DNA of 64,000 nucleotides from Centroberyx gerrardi (Eukaryota > Chordata > Actinopteri > Beryciformes > Berycidae). The stretch is taken from contig NC_135997.1 in the NCBI RefSeq assembly GCF_048128805.1, positions 3,514,470 through 3,578,469 on the forward strand. The letters run 5' to 3'. Numbering within the stretch: position 1 is the stretch's first letter; each line of letters starts with the position of its first letter. The position numbers and the translations under genes were made by a program. Under the pieces are notes generated by a model. That model saw only the letters and a list, made by a program, of their open reading frames with translations. It did no database searches and was not told the origin of the DNA. This document shows positions 1 to 11,088 of the stretch, piece by piece.

Positions 1-1431
1 CTTTAACCTATATAAGTGGATCCTCAACTCCGTTCTTTGTCACTTCTTTGTTGCTTGTCTGGAACACTGAACTGAACCAGGCATGTCTGAATAAAGAATC
101 CACAGAAGACTCTTGAACCTTGCTTATTCATTTTGAAGTAAAACTTTGCATTTACAGTTCAGAGACTCTACATGAGCTGAACCATCACACTCAAACTCAA
201 TGAGACTTTCTGAGCTCTCTGGTTGAGGAGACGCCTTGCAGGTTTGTGATTCCTCTGACCTTTAAGACCCAAATGATAAATACCTGCTTTGATTCGGTTT
301 TCATGTGATGTTCTGTCCTGTCAAAGCAGATTAGAGATGAACTAACTTGACTTCTGCGACCTGGTGGTCAGTGACTGGACTTGAGGAGCAGAGCGACACT
401 TCCACAGCATCCTGAACTCTTTCAGCAGCAGTTTCCATTACAAAAACACCATTGAGGCGACCAACAAGTAATGTTCATTATGGTCAAGGTGATCCTTTGG
501 CTCCCTCTGCTGGTTAAATACAAGCGGTTGTGAAAAATGAAAAAAGTGAAAAGTGGTTGTATGGGTTTCTTCTTTTTACTTGGTTATGATTTGTGTATGT
601 ATGATTTTATGTGTGTATTTCTATAGGTTTGGCCTCTTATCATAAGTGTGTTTTTTACTTTATATATGTATATGATTGTATTTTAAGATAGCTAGGGTAA
701 GGGTTTGTCTCTTCTTAAAGGTGTTTTGTTACTTTGTGTCCATTTATGTCTTTCATGTCTTCTTTTTTTATTCTCTCTTTGTGAAGCGCTTTGTAAACTG
801 TGTGTTTTAAAAAAGTTGCGATATAAATAAAGTTTTACTTACTTAATGCATTTGAATGTTGATGTGAAAGTACCACATGATTATTCTTTGTTTAGTTGGT
901 GTGGTGGAATAAACTGGGTGGTTCTTCATACAAACAACAGCCGTCATTAATGATGTCATCGTGTTTCGTAGGTAAAACTTTTACATCACACTGCTTGATG
1001 CTACATTTCAAGAAACAACAGACAAATAAATAAAATCTATCACACTGTACATCTTTCTTCTTGGGTCCGCATGAAGAGTCTATATAAGAGACTGACAACT
1101 CCCTACTGACAACTACTTTTCTCATTTTCTTGATATCAAAGAAAATGAGACGGCTGATTTGGAACAATCTACATTGTAGTGATATTTGATTTAAAAACGT
1201 TCCTGTAACCGGATGAAGCATAAACAACCCTTAAACTTCTGCATCATTTGTTTTTGTGCCAGACCGGGAGTCTCCAGTGACATAATGTTTCTATTAGAGC
1301 ATCAACTGAGCAGCCGCTGTCAAAGTGCAGCGTGTTCAGTGAAGTCAGCTGGATTTAGTCCTGCAGTTTTGGAGCTGGTACTGAGTCCAGTGGATCAGGT
1401 CACACCTCCAGGTCTGATGTAGAGGGATGTC
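1..1431. other. Left flank and sirt3 3' side, no gene seen
   Basis: No exon with plausible splice sites and coding look was found here. It should hold the 3' UTR of sirt3, which reads leftward from 1432. A possible minus-strand polyadenylation hexamer lies at about 767-772. At about 780-845 there is a LINE-type tail (a GCTTTGTAA-like motif followed by an ATATAAATAAAG motif). The first 130 bases have a TATATAAG box and, about 80 bases later, AATAAAG; see the rejected list. Confidence 0.5.
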
Positions 1432-4400
1432 TCACTCCTGTGTCTTCCCTGCAGCCTGTAGATAAAATAAATACATTCAACACAAGTGAACTTTATTTTA
1501 TAACATACAAAGTGTGGATAATGCTCCCTCTCTTTCTTTTTCTCTCTTTTTAACATGAAATAGCCAAGAATAATAAAGGCTTTTTAACTTTATATGCCTT
1601 TGATTTTTTCTTCTTTTTTCCTCTACATACACTACCAGTCAAAAGTTTGGACACACCTGATTGAATGTACTGTGTTTTTCATTCTCTTAAAGCCATTTTG
1701 ATCTAAAGGCTTCTGCTTAAATGCTTGAAATTTGTTTCTTAGACAAATATAAATAATGAAGTTGATCCTGTGTATGAATTTCTTTCTAAAGCCTTTGTCT
1801 TTCCATCAAGGCAAAGGGCGGCTGCTTTAAAGAATCTAAAATATAAGATAGTTTTGATTTGTTTAACACTTTTTTGGTCACTGCATAAATCCATTTGTGT
1901 TATTTCATAGTTTTTATGTCTTTACTATTATTCTAAAATATGAAAAATAGTGTGTGTCCAAACTTTTGACTGGTAGTGTATATCATGATGTAGAGCCAGA
2001 TAAAAGCCCAAATGACCCATGGGAACTCTGACGGATAACAGTCAGAATCGGCGTGTGTGTTAGTAAATGAAACCCTCACTGTCTCAGCGCTGGCCTCCAT
2101 CAGAGCGTCCAGCTCCCGCGTCCAGCCGAGGGCCCGGACCAGCGCCTGCACCCCGCTCACCACGTCCCCCAGCTGCACCACGTCGCTCGGCCTCGGGTTC
2201 CCCCAGGAGAACGGCCCCACCAAGTCCCTGTTGATGAGCAGCCGAGGAACAGAGCCGCGCACCGCTCCCGCCAGACTGGCAAACGGCTCCACCTACAGGC
2301 AGAGGAAGGAACAGCAGCAAGTCGAGGTTTGATGACATATTATACTGTATGTTTTCACTTGTCACATATGAATCTACAGGTTATAACAAACGTCTTTTTA
2401 GCTTAGACTCATCTTTTGGAAATTCTTCCCCAAAATTATTTTTATTTGAGTTACTTTAATTGTTTTGTAGTTGTTCTATTTTTACTTTATTGTTCTTGTT
2501 GCTTGTTGTTTTTATTGATACTACTTCCTTTATATTTTAATCTATGCTTTTATGCATTGTTAAGCACTTTGTAACAATTGTTTTGAAAGGTGCTATAATG
2601 TTTACTATTATTATTATTATTACTATGTATCTGCCAAGAACAGCAGAGTATGAAGTGAGAGAGCCAGTCCCAGCTACTTGAAACTATTAAAGTCACAATG
2701 AAATAAAACATGTCTTTTTCAGCTTGTTAGCTAATTCTCCATATCATAACATACATGTATTTAACAATGAATGCCCAAGAAAAAAAAAGTATCTTACATA
2801 CAATTTCCAACCAATAATACCATCACAGATTTTTGAACAACCCCCCATCCACCTCTCCCATCATATAAAACCTGCAACTTCCCAACTTTCAAAGTGTCAT
2901 CATGGTGCGGCGGTGAAAACCCTGTTTCCTTTTCCTAAGACACCATGGTTGATCTGGAATGTGTGGAGCTCAAGATTATATGCAAAGCACTGAGTCACTT
3001 TACAACAATTTAAAGCCGGCGGCGCTCACCTCTAGTGAAGTGCCCATGATGATCAGCAGGTCGGCCAGAGGGAAGTCTGTGATGTACTTGAAGAAGTGCT
3101 GCGGGAGCTCCTCCCCAAAGAAGACGATATCAGGCTTCACCACTCCTGTACAGGTCGGACACTTCGGGACCGTCCCGCTCATCACATCTGGCTGACAGCA
3201 TACATGAAGAAGATGCAGAATCATTAGAGGATATTTCAAACATACAAAATTGTAAATCATAGGTCGACCACACGTATAGCCAACTCACACGCAGCTCCTC
3301 CCCCTTGTAGTTCCTCCGGCAAACAGTGCAGGTGGCGGTGGAGAACGTACCGTGAGCCTCCACCAGCTTCTCAGGAGGAATCCCTGCCACTTGACACACG
3401 AACACACACACACACACACAGGTCAACAAACACACAGGCTGAAGTGACAGGACACTCCTTCTAAGAAAGTCATGTAATCATTTCTAAAAGGCAGAGGTGT
3501 GACCAAGTCAACTTTGCTCGAGTCCCAAGTCAGTCTCAAGTCTTGAGGCACAAGTCTCAAGTCAAGTGACAAGTCTGAATGTAGATTACCAACCCAAGTC
3601 CAAGTCAAGTCCATGTCATTAATGTCAAGTCTCAAGTCTAAATGTAGAACAGCAAGTCAAGTCAGAACAAATCAAGAGTCCAGTATCAATTTAATATCTT
3701 AAAGAAAACTAAATATCTAGGACTTTTCAATGCTATATGGTTTTAATAGGATAAAAACTTGGTAAGAGCATCATGAGTTTGATTTCTATAATCAGTTTCA
3801 ACTTCAATAAATTCAATCATTCCATACAAATTCAGAAAACAATTTAAATTCAGTCGTCTGCTGGAACAAATCTCATCACTTTCAATCTAAGTCATTTACA
3901 CAAACACAAGATCTCAAGTCAAGACTTTACAAACCTTTTCAAGTCATCAAAGTACAAGTCAAAGTCGAGTCTGAAGTCAGCAGAACCCAAGTCAAGTCAA
4001 GTCTCAAGCAATTCAAATTGTGACTCGAGTCCAAGTCATGTGACTCGAGTCCCCACCTCTGCTTAAAGGTATCAAAAATAATGCATTAAGAGGCAAAAAC
4101 ATAAACGCTATGACTGGACTTACGTCTCTCCAGCCCGTCAATATTCTGCGTGTACATCCTGAGCAGCTGGCCCTTCTGGTGCAGCAGGCGGACAAAGTAG
4201 TGCGTCAGGTTGGGCTGGTAATTCCCCGGATACAGCTCTTTGGCCAGCGCAAAGAAGGGCTTCGGGTTTCGATGGAAAAAGTTGATCTCAAATATGGCCT
4301 CGGCGTACGGCAGGTCATACTGCTGGAGGTTGTCATAGAGACCGCTGCCTGGGGATCTGAGAGGCGAGAGACGCTTCAAACACTCTGGGACTGGGAATCC

Positions 4401-5519
4401 ACCGCCGATTTGCAGTGAATTGATAAAATACTGGGACAGGAATATTAGGACAGGATAGGATAGGATCTAAACTTTTATTTTTTTTTACCTGAAGTCTGGG
4501 ATGCCACTAGGCGTGCTGATCCCAGCTCCAGCCATCACCACCACTCTCTTGTATTTCCGCTCCTGGATGTTTTTAGCGACGTCCTCCAGGGTTTGCTGCC
4601 TGACGCCCGCGCCGCCGCCCCCGGAGAAAAGCCCTCTGATCCCATTCCACCAGGGAGAGTCGGGTCTGTGCAGAAACAAAACAGGGATGAGACGTTTGTT
4701 TATCTGCACATGCTCCACTGAGACGCGCGTAAATAGAGTACATGTGTTTCACCAGAGGGATCAGAGTCCATGTTATCAGTCTGCTGCAGACCAGGACCAG
4801 AGAGGGATTTACAGAATTGCTCAAGGACATTTCAACAGGTGGAAACTGGCTGTGAGAGGGATCAAACCTGTGGCTTTCCAATTAAAGAGCAGGATCTCTA
4901 ACCACTGGGATGCCCTGGAGACTAATAATAATAATAATAATAATAAAGTTCACAGAGTGTTTTATAGAGAGTGAGAGAAACAAGGCACAAAACACACACA
5001 GTAATAGAGAACACATGGCCACAATACAAGACTAAAAATGAGAAACAATTACTTGTACAAGTCTATAAAAGTGTGTCTTAAGATGGTACTGGCTTTTCTA
5101 GCCTAATTTCCTCTGGCAGGCTGTTCCACAGTGTGGTGGCTCTGATGGGAAATGCTGGATCACCTTTTGCTCTCAGTCCAGCCTGAGGAACAGCCAGCAG
5201 GCTGGACTCTGGTTCATATATGGGGTTAAAAGATCTGAAATGTAGCTAGGTGTCAGACCAAGATGTGCTTTAAAAGTGATCAGTAAAATGTTAAAATCAG
5301 TTCTGAAAATGACAGGTAACCTCTTTCTCAAATAAATATCTGAGATTATCATGGCTTTAGCTCGGCCAGTAGTAACTATGTATTTTAGGGATGTTTTGTA
5401 AGAATATATATTTCTTTTTGACAAACGTTTACTTTATTTACTCATTTAGAAATGCAAAACGTACCTGCAATTATAGATTCACTAAAGTACGCACTGTGGC
5501 TTGCAGCATAATCTGTGTC

Positions 5520-5559
<40 letters not shown>

Positions 5560-6036
5560 TATAGGGTTGCAGGTCATCCCTATCCATAAGAAAGCATTCC
5601 TTACATAAACATTAGATAACTTTACATCCTACTTTACCCTGAAAGCACATGTCTGGATCTGCTGTGTTCCTTATTTTTATGTCAAAGGTGGCAAACCCAA
5701 ACACACACCAGAACACGGAAAGCCCAGGTGAAAAGTCAGGATCTTGCTGTCTGGACAGTAACTGGTGTTGAAAAGTACCTGAAAACAGCTGCTGAACCCT
5801 GAGCTGGGCACAGGCTCTTCTGACCAAAGCCTGTCACTCTTTGTTGATCTAAGAAGAAAAAAAACAGACAGGTGTCACATCATCACTCATAAATACTTCA
5901 TAGATTATTGCTTGAATTCAGTTGTCTACTAACCTTGTGCAGAGATGGCCCTGATTCTTCTTGAACACAGACTGCGATAAAAACAAAGTCTGCAGCTGAC
6001 AGGTAACATTGATGAAGAGCTGACTAAAGAAGCCAT
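1432..6036 (-). CDS. sirt3: SIRT3, mitochondrial NAD-dependent protein deacetylase
   Basis: Eight coding exons on the minus strand, in transcript order: 6036-5934, 5848-5779, 4665-4489, 4356-4124, 3389-3289, 3191-3030, 2292-2080 and 1455-1432. They total 1083 nt, or 360 residues, and every junction is GT/AG and in frame. The first 34 residues have several Arg and Ser and no acidic residue, as in a mitochondrial presequence. Sirtuin motifs follow: [17 protein letters not shown] (residues about 104-120), TQNIDGLER (about 187), the catalytic His in LVEAHGTF (about 207), zinc cysteines CTVC and CPTC, FGEELP, and LLINRDLVG (about 302). Human SIRT3 is 399 residues; most of the shortfall is in the N-terminal leader. 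SIRT3 removes acetyl groups from matrix enzymes using NAD. The start codon at 6036 has context AACTATGG. The last exon is only 24 nt and was placed by frame and by the residues GKTQE, like human GKLDG. The gene diverges from psmd13. Confidence 0.93.
1630..1978. mobile_element. Tc1/mariner-type non-autonomous element
   Basis: The element is 349 bp. It has perfect 27-bp inverted ends (1630-1656 and 1952-1978) beginning CACTACCAGTC and is flanked by TA on both sides (1628-1629, 1979-1980). The ends and right-hand interior look like fish Tc1-like elements. There is no transposase frame, so this is a deletion derivative. It sits in the last intron of sirt3. Confidence 0.9.
2560..2625 (+). repeat. 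L2-type LINE tail
   Basis: The segment has AAGCACTTTGTAA, then AAAGGTGCTATAATG, then an (ATT)n run. This is the 3' tail layout of fish L2-clade LINEs. Only the tail is recognisable. It lies in sirt3 intron 6. Confidence 0.6.
2689..2960. repeat. Dispersed repeat sharing ends with the 53.2-kb element
   Basis: It starts with TTAAAGTCACAATGAAAT and contains a CCAACCAATAATACCATCAC segment. Close relatives of that segment lie at about 26395 and 53428. It looks like a decayed member of the miniature-element family best seen at 53220-53690. Borders are approximate. Confidence 0.45.
3492..4061. mobile_element. hAT-type miniature element, copy 1
   Basis: The 570-bp element starts CAGAGGTG and ends CACCTCTG. 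It is flanked by the near-identical 8-bp duplications CTAAAAGG (3484-3491) and CTTAAAGG (4062-4069). Subterminal sequence is built of repeated AAGTC/GAGTC words. There is no transposase frame. It lies in sirt3 intron 4. A second copy of the same element lies at 30491-31047. Confidence 0.88.
5075..5424 (-). mobile_element. LINE reverse-transcriptase C-terminal fragment
   Basis: On the minus strand this encodes [19 protein letters not shown] followed by LLTPY and, after a shift of frame, [20 protein letters not shown]. This is the familiar C-terminal stretch of fish non-LTR retrotransposon reverse transcriptase. It is 5'-truncated, frame-broken, and sits in sirt3 intron 2 in the same orientation as the gene. 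Confidence 0.75.
5525..5555. repeat. (GT)n microsatellite
   Basis: About 15 GT units in sirt3 intron 2. Similar GT runs lie at about 11057-11084, 16758-16806, 20036-20054 and 20492-20534. Confidence 0.9.
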
Positions 6037-6598
6037 AGTTCAGCTGTAATGCAAACAAAACTATTCACAGCTATTCATTGTTCGGTTCCTATTGGCACAG
6101 TATTTTACAAGTAGAAAGCTTAGACGCGGATACAAGAACTGTTAACACATTTTCTCCCAGTGAAATCAGGTTATTAAGCAGCTAACTAATGCCTCTCTGC
6201 CTGCTGCAAATGTCACTTTGTTGTTGTCTCCCGTAACCTTTGACCTCATGACAGACGTGCCAGCAAATACCGTAATGTCTGATGTAAACACAACAGCTCG
6301 GAAATAATACAGACTATGCTGTAGATTTTGTATCGTTATTGTCGATTATATATTGATGATGAACAGTTCACAAGGCAATGGATATAAAGCATGTATAAAA
6401 TAATCAAATTTACTTATAAAATAATCAAATTTCCATAGACATAAAACAGTCTCTATGGTAACGCCTCCTTCGTTTCCCGTCATTCTTTGCGTCCAGCAGA
6501 CCCACAGTACAGCAGGAAGCACAAGCTAGTAAACGTTAGCTAAAATTTAACAACGATCCTGATTCGGTAGTAAAATTAAGATCCAGACTGTCGCTACA
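6037..6598. promoter_or_regulatory. Divergent sirt3/psmd13 promoter region
   Basis: The 562 bp between the two start codons must hold both promoters. No TATA box is placed convincingly. On the minus strand, 6234-6246 reads AGGTCA-A-AGGTTA, a direct repeat with one-base spacing, the class bound by HNF4, PPAR/RXR and COUP-TF receptors. A GTTAGC word lies at 6535-6540, near the psmd13 side. Human SIRT3 and PSMD13 are also head-to-head, so the shared promoter looks ancient. Start sites are inferred from gene positions. Confidence 0.75.
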
Positions 6599-9500
6599 AT
6601 GAAAGATGTTAGCGGATACCTCAAGCAGCAGCAGAGCAACAGCTCGACCCCGGAGATGGCAGGGGAGTGGCACACACTGGAGGATCTGTACAACAAAAAG
6701 TAAAACCTACAAACCAGCTAACTAACGTTCAGCTTGCTTTGCTATCGCTAGCTACCGTTAGCTCTTTCATTGGAAGTGTACGCTGAGTCATGCATGGAGC
6801 TAACGTTAGCTGTAGTAGCCCAGGGTTAGCTAATGCTATCCACATATTCGTTCCTCAAAATCAGCGTGGAAATCCACTGCGAGTGCTAACTACTAGTCAA
6901 ATTAATCAAATGTTATTTTACGGGTTGAAACTTTGAACCCACCTCCAGGCTCAGGCCAGTGGAATACACAATGTGTCACTCTGCCACAAGTTTTCCTAGC
7001 TAAGTTAGCTTGACCGGTAAAGTTCTTAGTCACTGTATTGTTGAGGTTAACTGTAGATGATGGCATTGGCAACAAACTTGCAAACGTGTATCTGGCTTTG
7101 TAGTGTCTAGTATGTACATGATGTAGTAATGATGTAGTATATGTACATGATGTAGTGTGCATGTACATGGTATAGTATGGTATATTGCGATGTATGTATG
7201 TGATGGTATGTAAAGCCCTTTGAGACATGCTTGTGATACAGGGCTATATAAATAAACATAACTTGACATTAGTTACTTCAACAAACGGTCAACTGGCGAG
7301 CTAGCATCATCTAATTTAAAAGAAATCTACTTTACATGTATAGCATAGCCCCAAACCAAAGGACATTGCTGTTAAGAAAAGCAATGAAAACATTCTCAAT
7401 TTTTGTGTTCTCCATTTAAAAAAAAAAAAAAAATCACTTGGATTGGATCGCATTGGATTCTATGGCACCAAAATGATTATCTAACCAGCGGCTATGATTC
7501 AGCTAGCTAATCGGTGTAATTGAGATGAACTAGAGACTGTCACTATCTTTAAGTAACGCTGTTTCTTTTGTCCTTGACAGATTGTGGCATCAGTTAACAC
7601 TGAAGCTGACAGAGTTCGTTAAAGATCCTTGCTTCAAAACGGGGGATGGCCTCATACAGGTAACAGCAAAACATCAGTCACACATTCATATTTTAGTGCT
7701 GTACTTCCAATGATACCATGGCTGAGGATCATGTACTGTCAATCAGCTTTGATGGGTTATTTTTTTCATCTGTCGTCAAAGATTGGTAGCATGTGGTGAC
7801 TTGTCTGTAATCTATGAACACAATAAGCTGTTGATGTCTCTCATTTTCATGTTCTCCTCAAGGGAAAATGTAACGTCCTTGTATTTCAGTCTGTCCCTTT
7901 GAGGACGGAGCGACTGAAGTTCCTCTGGTCTGGAGTGCAATTGACCAAACAGCTACAGGTTAACGAGAGTCTGAAGCCTCAAACCATCAGACTCGTGCCA
8001 GAGAGCCTCAGGACAGACATGACTCTCCTGAATTATTCTCCAAAGAGTAGAGAAATTAATGAGGAGAAACAGCTGCTAAGGTGACCTAGGCCTGGCATGA
8101 TGGTTTGAGGCTGATTTAATACCTTAGACCCTTGTTGACTGGCAGTCATTTACACAACTGTGTATCCCATACTGCACCAGATCTGAGCAGAGTGTCTGCT
8201 GCTCAGATAGTGCACAGATAGTGTATCATTGGCATTCAGAGGACTTGAAAATAGGATGTGAAGGGTTTGTTGGTGTTCATGGGTTGCCACTTTCTAGAGG
8301 CAACTGCATGTTATGAATTTTGATAATATACCAAAAAATGCTTCTTTGATTAAAGGGTTAATTTGGATTATTTTGACATTAAACTTACAATTTGTCTTAT
8401 CTAGGGCTGAGACTGGGTGGCTGGTCATCTATTGCTGGACATGTTTTAGTGATTGTCTGCTATTTTTGTGTAAAATTCCTTCCATTTTAAGCATACAGTG
8501 ATAGTCGCTGTGTGATTCACCTAATTAATGGAATACAGGGCTGCAACACCAAATTATGTGGTATTGTTCAAATACTATTGGAAATTTATCAAGATCCTGA
8601 ACATTTTCAAACTGTGACATTTCCTATTTCCTTCTTGCAGCTCTACGAAAATTTCATCAGTGACTTCGAGCACAGGTGTGGTAAATTTGGCTCGAATATT
8701 CAGTCTTCCCATGTAACACTTCACTATTTAATATTTACTGGTTGTTGGTTGGTTGTTTTGCTGCTAATTAGTATTTCTGCTCCCTTAACAGAATCAATCC
8801 ACTGTCGCTGGTGGAGATTATACTCTATGTTGCCAGACAGATGACAGGTAAGAACAACTTTGAGCAATAAGGAATATTTCTCTGTAGGATGCTCTTGTTT
8901 TTTGTTTGGATTGTTTTCATACATGTAGTGTTTAAGCAAAAGTTCTTGTTTCCAGATCCTAAAGATGCCATCACTTTCCTCGAGAAGACCAAGGAAAAAG
9001 TAAGCTGACCTACCAATATTGGTATATTGTGTATGCCAATATGACATTTTTGAGTTATGATATTTTTGAACTGCCACCAGAGACACAATTTACAAACTCT
9101 GTTTTTGATAAAGCCTTGTGTGTCTCCGTATTCCAGGTGAAAAGCAGTGAAGAGGCCGTCATTCTCTGCAAGACATCTATTGGCAGTCTTAAACTGGAGA
9201 TCAACGATCTTCCAGCCACAAAGGTAAAACCTTAATTCTCTCCCGTCTCCCTTTACAAGCTGCTGACACAAAACTTGCCTAAGTCACCACACGTTGCCTC
9301 TGTTTTTTCTGTTGTCCTTACAGAAACTCATTGAAGAGGTAGAGGAAATGTTGAATAACTTGCCTGGGGTGACGTCTGTCCATGGCCGCTTCTACGACCT
9401 CTCTAGCAAATATTACCGCATCATTGGGAACCATGCCTCTTACTACAAGGACGCTCTGCGCTACCTGGGATGTGTGGACATCAAAGACCTGCCAGGTAAA

Positions 9501-11052
9501 TCCATGCTGCGTTCACACTGCAAAGTGAAATTAACTTCTTGATCCTGCAAACATTCCCTTAGGATTTGGAACCAAGTCTCTGTCTCTGTTAGTTTCATAG
9601 CTAAAGCTAAAAGTCTATCGTTATCTAATTGCGGAAGTGATGATGTTGGTGGTGATCCGGATCACCACCATCATCTAATCAGTTTTTCCTTGGTCCAAGG
9701 CCTATCTGTCCACCAAATTTCATGGAAAACCGTTCATAAAAAGAGATATCCTGCCTACAGACACGAAGGGACAAAAACGCTACCTCCTTGGCAGAAGTAA
9801 AAAAACAAACAAAAAAACTCAAAATGACTTCAGAGTTTACCAGCGACCCCAATGATGGATGCAACGTTTTTCCAAGCTTCATTTTTGAGATGATTATTCC
9901 TGTGCTCTTTCAAATTAAAAGTTGTAGAGAACTAGGAAGCTTTGAACGGCTGGAACCAACTTCTCATCCATTTTGCGCTTGCCAGGCAGAACTACTGTTT
10001 AAGATTGGTAGGGAAACAAAGAAGTGCAGAAACCTGATTGGCTGTTGATGGCCCACGACCATGAAAAGTTCAACCATGGCCAACTTTTCTTGGCCGACAA
10101 GCTTGTTGAGCGTCCGCACATCAGCCAAGGTTTCCTGGTCGTTCGGCTCTATCGGAAATTAAAGGACTTGGAAATTAGTGGACCTTCACTCATTTATAGG
10201 AATTTTACTGTAATCCAGTTAGTCGGTCCTGTCCACAGCTGAATAACTGAATATTGTTCTTCACCCAACAGAGACAGAGAAGCAGGAGAGGGCGTTCACA
10301 CTGGGCCTGGCTGGACTGTTAGGAGAAGGAGTTTACAACTTCGGAGAGCTGGTAGGGTTTTGATTCGACATCGGTTCCTCTGTCTGTCAGCCACCATGCT
10401 CTCCACGCTTCATTCATCAGTGTTTTCTGCTGTGTCTTTGCAGCTGATGCATCCTGTCTTGGAGTCACTGAGGAGCACAGACAAGCAGTGGCTCATCGAC
10501 ACGCTGTACGCCTTCAACGGAGGCAACGTGGAGAAATTCCAGGGCTTCAAGTCCGCCTGGGGCCAGCAGGTAAACAGTTCAACATATTGTGTGTTGAGAC
10601 GTTAAAGGTTGAAATGATTTGTCACTTTTGATCAATAAGTAAGGGATAAAGGGATCATGTCCAATGAGGTATAGGTTTACTAATTCCATTCGAATGTAGT
10701 ATTCGAATGAGTATGAGTATTGTCCCGCTTAGACAATGGCCGATTGCTAGATATGAAAAATAAGGAGTGTTAATTCATACTTTTGTCTGTTTAGCATCTA
10801 AAATTAAAACTTTTTGCTAGCAATATGTTTCCCTGGTAACACCTGAAGATCTGAATAATATCTGGAGCCCGGTATAAGGAATTTTATTTATACATGTGGA
10901 TCACCTTTAATTGGCAACAGTCTTATTTATTTTTATCTCTCTGTCCTAGCCTGACCTTGCAGCACACGAGGCAAAACTGATGCAGAAGATCCAGCTGCTC
11001 TGCGTGATGGAGGTGAGAAAAACTTCACCCAAAAAAAGAAAATAACTTGTAT

Positions 11053-11088
<36 letters not shown>

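Noticed and set aside
1-150. Possible LTR fossil at the left edge (TATATAAG, then AATAAAG)
   Set aside because: The spacing looks LTR-like, but no second end, target duplication or internal region is in the window, so the call cannot be supported.
1933-2292. sirt3 exon 7 read through to a stop at 1933
   Set aside because: The extension translates the Tc1 element. A GTGAGG donor and a last exon with human-like residues explain the gene better.
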